From: Punica granatum
Lineage: Eukaryota > Streptophyta > Magnoliopsida > Myrtales > Lythraceae
Direction: 5' to 3'
NCBI RefSeq assembly: GCF_007655135.1
Contig: NC_045128.1
Coordinates: forward strand, 23,282,811 to 23,346,810
DNA length: 64,000 bases
Positions 61,901-64,000 of this stretch are shown here, piece by piece. Numbering within the stretch: the first letter of the stretch is position 1; each line of letters starts with the position of its first letter. The notes under the pieces are model-generated. The model was not told the origin of the DNA. It made no database searches and saw only the letters and a program-made list of their open reading frames with translations. Both the position numbers and the translations under genes were made by a program.

Positions 61901-63996
61901 TGCAAATTACTGCATAGTTGATTGCATGATGTGCTGAAGCATGCTGCATGACTAGTAGCTAAATTTTATTAGTTATGCAGGGCTGCACCAGTGCTCCGGA
62001 TTATCTTAGTGAAAGTGAGCTGATTTCCCTGATGGAGAAGAATGGAATAGGCACAGATGCCTCAATCTCAGTTCATATCAACAACATTTGCGAGCGGAAC
62101 TATGTTCAGGTTGGAAATCTTACTGTTTTTGTCGATTAACCATAAATGTCTTTTATGCTATAAAGAATTCATTGGAAGTTTATTGGGATGATAGTTTCTA
62201 TTTTCTGTTTTTGGGTGTGAAGGAATGCATCTAGATCTGGTCTGCCTTTACGATTTCAATAAAACTATTGCTTTCATCAATAAGCACATTTTTAAAAGTG
62301 CGTAATCTAACATTTATTACCTTGGTTTTGGGAGTCTTGCAAGAAACAGGTAATCTACAATCAAATTGATGACTAATAATCCTTGAAAGTGCAGGTGCAG
62401 CCAGGACGGAAGCTGGTTCCAACTGCCCTAGGTATCAGCTTAATAAGAGGATATCAGTGTATTGATCCCGACCTGTGTTTGCCTGACATTCGCAGCTTCA
62501 TCGAGCAACAGATTACTTTGGTTGCAAAGGGTCAAGTGGAGCATTCTCAAGTTGTACGACATGTGCTACAGCAGTTCAAACAGAAATTCATTTATTTTGT
62601 CAAGCAGGTAATAAGTTCTGTGGTTTTTCCACTTCTGCATCATGATGCTTGGGTAAATACCTCTATAAAGTAAATTATTGAGTTGGGGCATAGGACTGTC
62701 TCTTAGCTATGGTTTAATGGGGAAGCCTTAGATTCCCAGTCTTGTGGTTCTTTCCATAGAGAATATTTTCATGTGTGTGGATGTCCAAATTTTTTCCATT
62801 TTGTCTTCCTGCGTGATAAGGCTTTATCTCATGGATACATAATATTTATAAAATTGAGAAGTGGTAATCTCTAATTGAAATCTTGTGATTTTGTGATGCA
62901 CAAAAAAGTTTTAGATATTTTAGAAGTTTTTACTTTTGTCAGACTTCACATTTGGCGTTTGTTTTTGCATATATTGCTATAGCTCTCCTTAAATCTCAAA
63001 TCCTCTCTTAGATAGGGAGCATGGATACATTGTTTGAAGCACAATTTTCTTCCCTTGCTGATTCGGGCCGTCCCTTGAGCAAATGTGGCAAGTGCCTCAG
63101 ATACATGAAGTACATCTCTACCAAACCACCGCGATTGTATTGTAATACTTGTGAGGAAGTGTACGATCTACCTCAGAAAGGAGCCATCAAGGTGATCTCT
63201 CATACTTCCTGTATAACATTATTTTCATCACATTGTGGAGTGCTCCGCTTTCCCCGCTGTGCATAATTAGCTTGAAGATCCTCATATCTATAATTCTTCA
63301 TATTGCTTTACGATATTGTTTCTGCATGATTCATTTTCTTGAATCATTGTGAATCAACTTTGAACATTGTGGATTTTATTACAGCTGTACAAGGAGCTTC
63401 CGTGTCCTCTCGACAACTTTGAACTTTTGCTCTTATCCATGCCCGGCCCAGAAGGCAAGTCCTTCCCTCTCTGCCCATACTGCTACAACAGCCCCCCGTT
63501 TGAAGGCGTGGATAGACTCTTTGGCTCCACTAAAGCCCACAGTAATCCCCAGAAAGGATCGGGGATGCCCTGTTTCCTCTGCCCTCACCCCACGTGCCGG
63601 CACTCGCTTATATCCCAAGGAGTCTGTGCCTGCCCTGAGTGTAGCGGGACCCTTGTGCTGGACCCAGTCAGTGCCCCGAACTGGAAGCTCTTCTGCAACA
63701 TGTGCAACTGCCTCGTCTTCCTACCTCAGGGGGCCCACCGGATCTCAACAACTCACGAACGGTGTCCTGATTGCGATTCTACAATAATGGAAGTGGACTT
63801 CAACAAGAAGACGACTCCTTTGGCAGATGGAGCCACTCTTCATGTGGGATGCATTCTGTGCGACGAGTTGCTTCACTCGCTTGTGATGGTGAAGCACGGG
63901 AGGATGTTCTCGAGACGCGGAAGGGGGAGAGGCTCAGGAAGGGGAAGGGGTGCCAGGAAGATGGTTGATCCAAAAATGAGTTTTCGAGATTTCTGA
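49989..63996 (+). CDS. TOP3B: DNA topoisomerase 3-beta (type IA)
   Basis: Type IA topoisomerase: it cuts one strand through a 5'-phosphotyrosyl link, and the beta form also acts on RNA (family knowledge). Coding exons: 49989-50012, 50109-50165, 50968-51074, 51888-51981, 53615-53714, 56318-56564, 56828-56990, 57153-57272, 57688-57767, 58295-58573, 61447-61615, 61981-62109, 62395-62607, 63012-63191, 63385-63996. They join in phase to 857 codons, normal for TOP3-beta. The TOPRIM domain opens [18 protein letters not shown] (Glu11) and has [13 protein letters not shown] (Asp116, Asp118, Glu120). The catalytic motif [14 protein letters not shown] places the nucleophile at Tyr332. From about residue 610 come several CxxC pairs (CGKC, CNTC, CPYC, CPEC, CNMC, CPDC, CILC), and the C-terminus has an RG-rich box, [14 protein letters not shown], typical of the beta paralogue and linked to RNA binding. 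Intron 4 uses a GC donor. Introns 5 and 10 exceed 2.5 kb; intron 10 carries MITEs. Confidence 0.95.
52675..52789. repeat. Three-copy tandem repeat, about 38-bp period, TOP3B intron 4
   Basis: The word TTTTTGTTTGGAAATTTA followed by AAACTA recurs three times head to tail with small changes. Confidence 0.85.
59211..59677. mobile_element. Mutator-type MITE with perfect 9-bp target duplication
   Basis: A 467-bp element in TOP3B intron 10. It begins GGGTAAATTACATTGGTGG and ends with the inverse TGTAATTTACCC. The arms are about 150 bp and contain TTTGTACTATCA-type words in inverse orientation. ATAAAAATT occurs immediately on both sides (59202-59210 and 59678-59686), an exact 9-bp target duplication typical of Mutator-like elements. 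It has no coding capacity. Confidence 0.93.
59759..60371. repeat. Tandem duplication, about 200-bp unit, second copy interrupted by a MITE
   Basis: Copy 1 runs about 59759-59956. Copy 2 starts at about 59957 (AAAATTTCTTAGAACTTAG), is broken by the insertion at 59976-60178 and resumes to about 60371. Shared ordered words include AGTGGTCATCATTATCCTTT, GCTTTAGACAAATGAGACAC and GTAGTAGAGGAGAACACCAC. Without the insertion the period is about 200 bp. Confidence 0.88.
59976..60178. mobile_element. Short MITE inserted into the duplicated unit
   Basis: A 203-bp insertion present in copy 2 but absent from copy 1 of the surrounding duplication. CTTAG flanks both edges (59971-59975 and 60179-60183). Its ends are roughly inverse (TGTATTTGTTTCAACTTAA against the inverse of TTAATTTATTAAACACCAC), and the interior contains the palindromic TTAAGTGCTTAA and TTAAGCACTTAA words. 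The superfamily is not certain. Confidence 0.75.
60335..60510. repeat. Two-copy tandem repeat, about 91-bp period
   Basis: AATTCACCATACTTG.GCAAATG, followed by TTTGGCCATGATG and AGAGAATAGTCAGATCATCA, occurs twice, starting at 60335 and 60426. It overlaps the end of the longer duplication. Confidence 0.85.
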
Positions 63997-64000
63997 AATT

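Noticed and set aside
1..64000. CRISPR arrays, rRNA or clear tRNA genes
   Set aside because: No regularly spaced identical repeats with unique spacers, no rRNA-like blocks and no complete cloverleaf were seen. B-box-like words occur only in the SINE-like repeats.

Overview
This window is nuclear DNA of a flowering plant, most likely a eudicot. Evidence for this is the long AT-rich introns with GT-AG borders, plant-type gene models (MED25/PFT1, a FLIP-like recombination regulator, DNA topoisomerase 3-beta, an S-protein homologue), and a dense background of plant transposons (CACTA, MULE, FAR1-derived, LINE, TRIM, MITE). The species cannot be named from the sequence alone.

Layout. 1-855: AT-rich repeat-like DNA. 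856-2080: inverted-repeat element with a possible captured coding fragment. 2875-11196 (+): complete 15-exon MED25 gene with a very long polyglutamine tail. 11680-12290: LINE reverse-transcriptase relic. 13137-16187 (+): dead FAR1/FRS (MULE-transposase-derived) gene split by an insertion rich in GAATCG words. 17110-18480: strongly purine-biased strand. 18490-22098: repeats, including a SINE-like copy. 22099-27704: degraded CACTA transposon with both inverted termini and a minus-strand transposase remnant. 28014-34031 (+): FLIP-like gene, seven coding exons, with a probable U12-type intron. 34475-37370: nested inverted-repeat elements. 37370-42330: AT-rich gene-free DNA with several direct repeats. 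42604-43701 (+): two-exon S-protein homologue (secreted). 44900-46310 (-): LINE zinc-finger/RNase H relic split by a TRIM retrotransposon. 46318-49790: CACTA-like terminus next to a dead MuDR-type transposase (-). 49989-63996 (+): complete 15-exon TOP3B gene with MITEs in one intron and a GC-AG intron.

How the genes relate. The four intact genes act independently, as is normal in plants. MED25 is a transcription coactivator subunit. The FLIP-like protein and TOP3-beta both belong to nucleic-acid recombination or topology pathways, but nothing in the sequence links them here. The S-protein homologue is a small secreted protein. The exon models for MED25 (887 aa), TOP3B (857 aa) and the FLIP-like gene (about 1005 aa) were joined by hand; phases agree throughout, with one uncertain acceptor in the FLIP-like gene.

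No clearly new biological system was found. The most distinctive features are the layered transposon insertions, two unusual introns, the MED25 glutamine minisatellite and the repeat history inside TOP3B intron 10.
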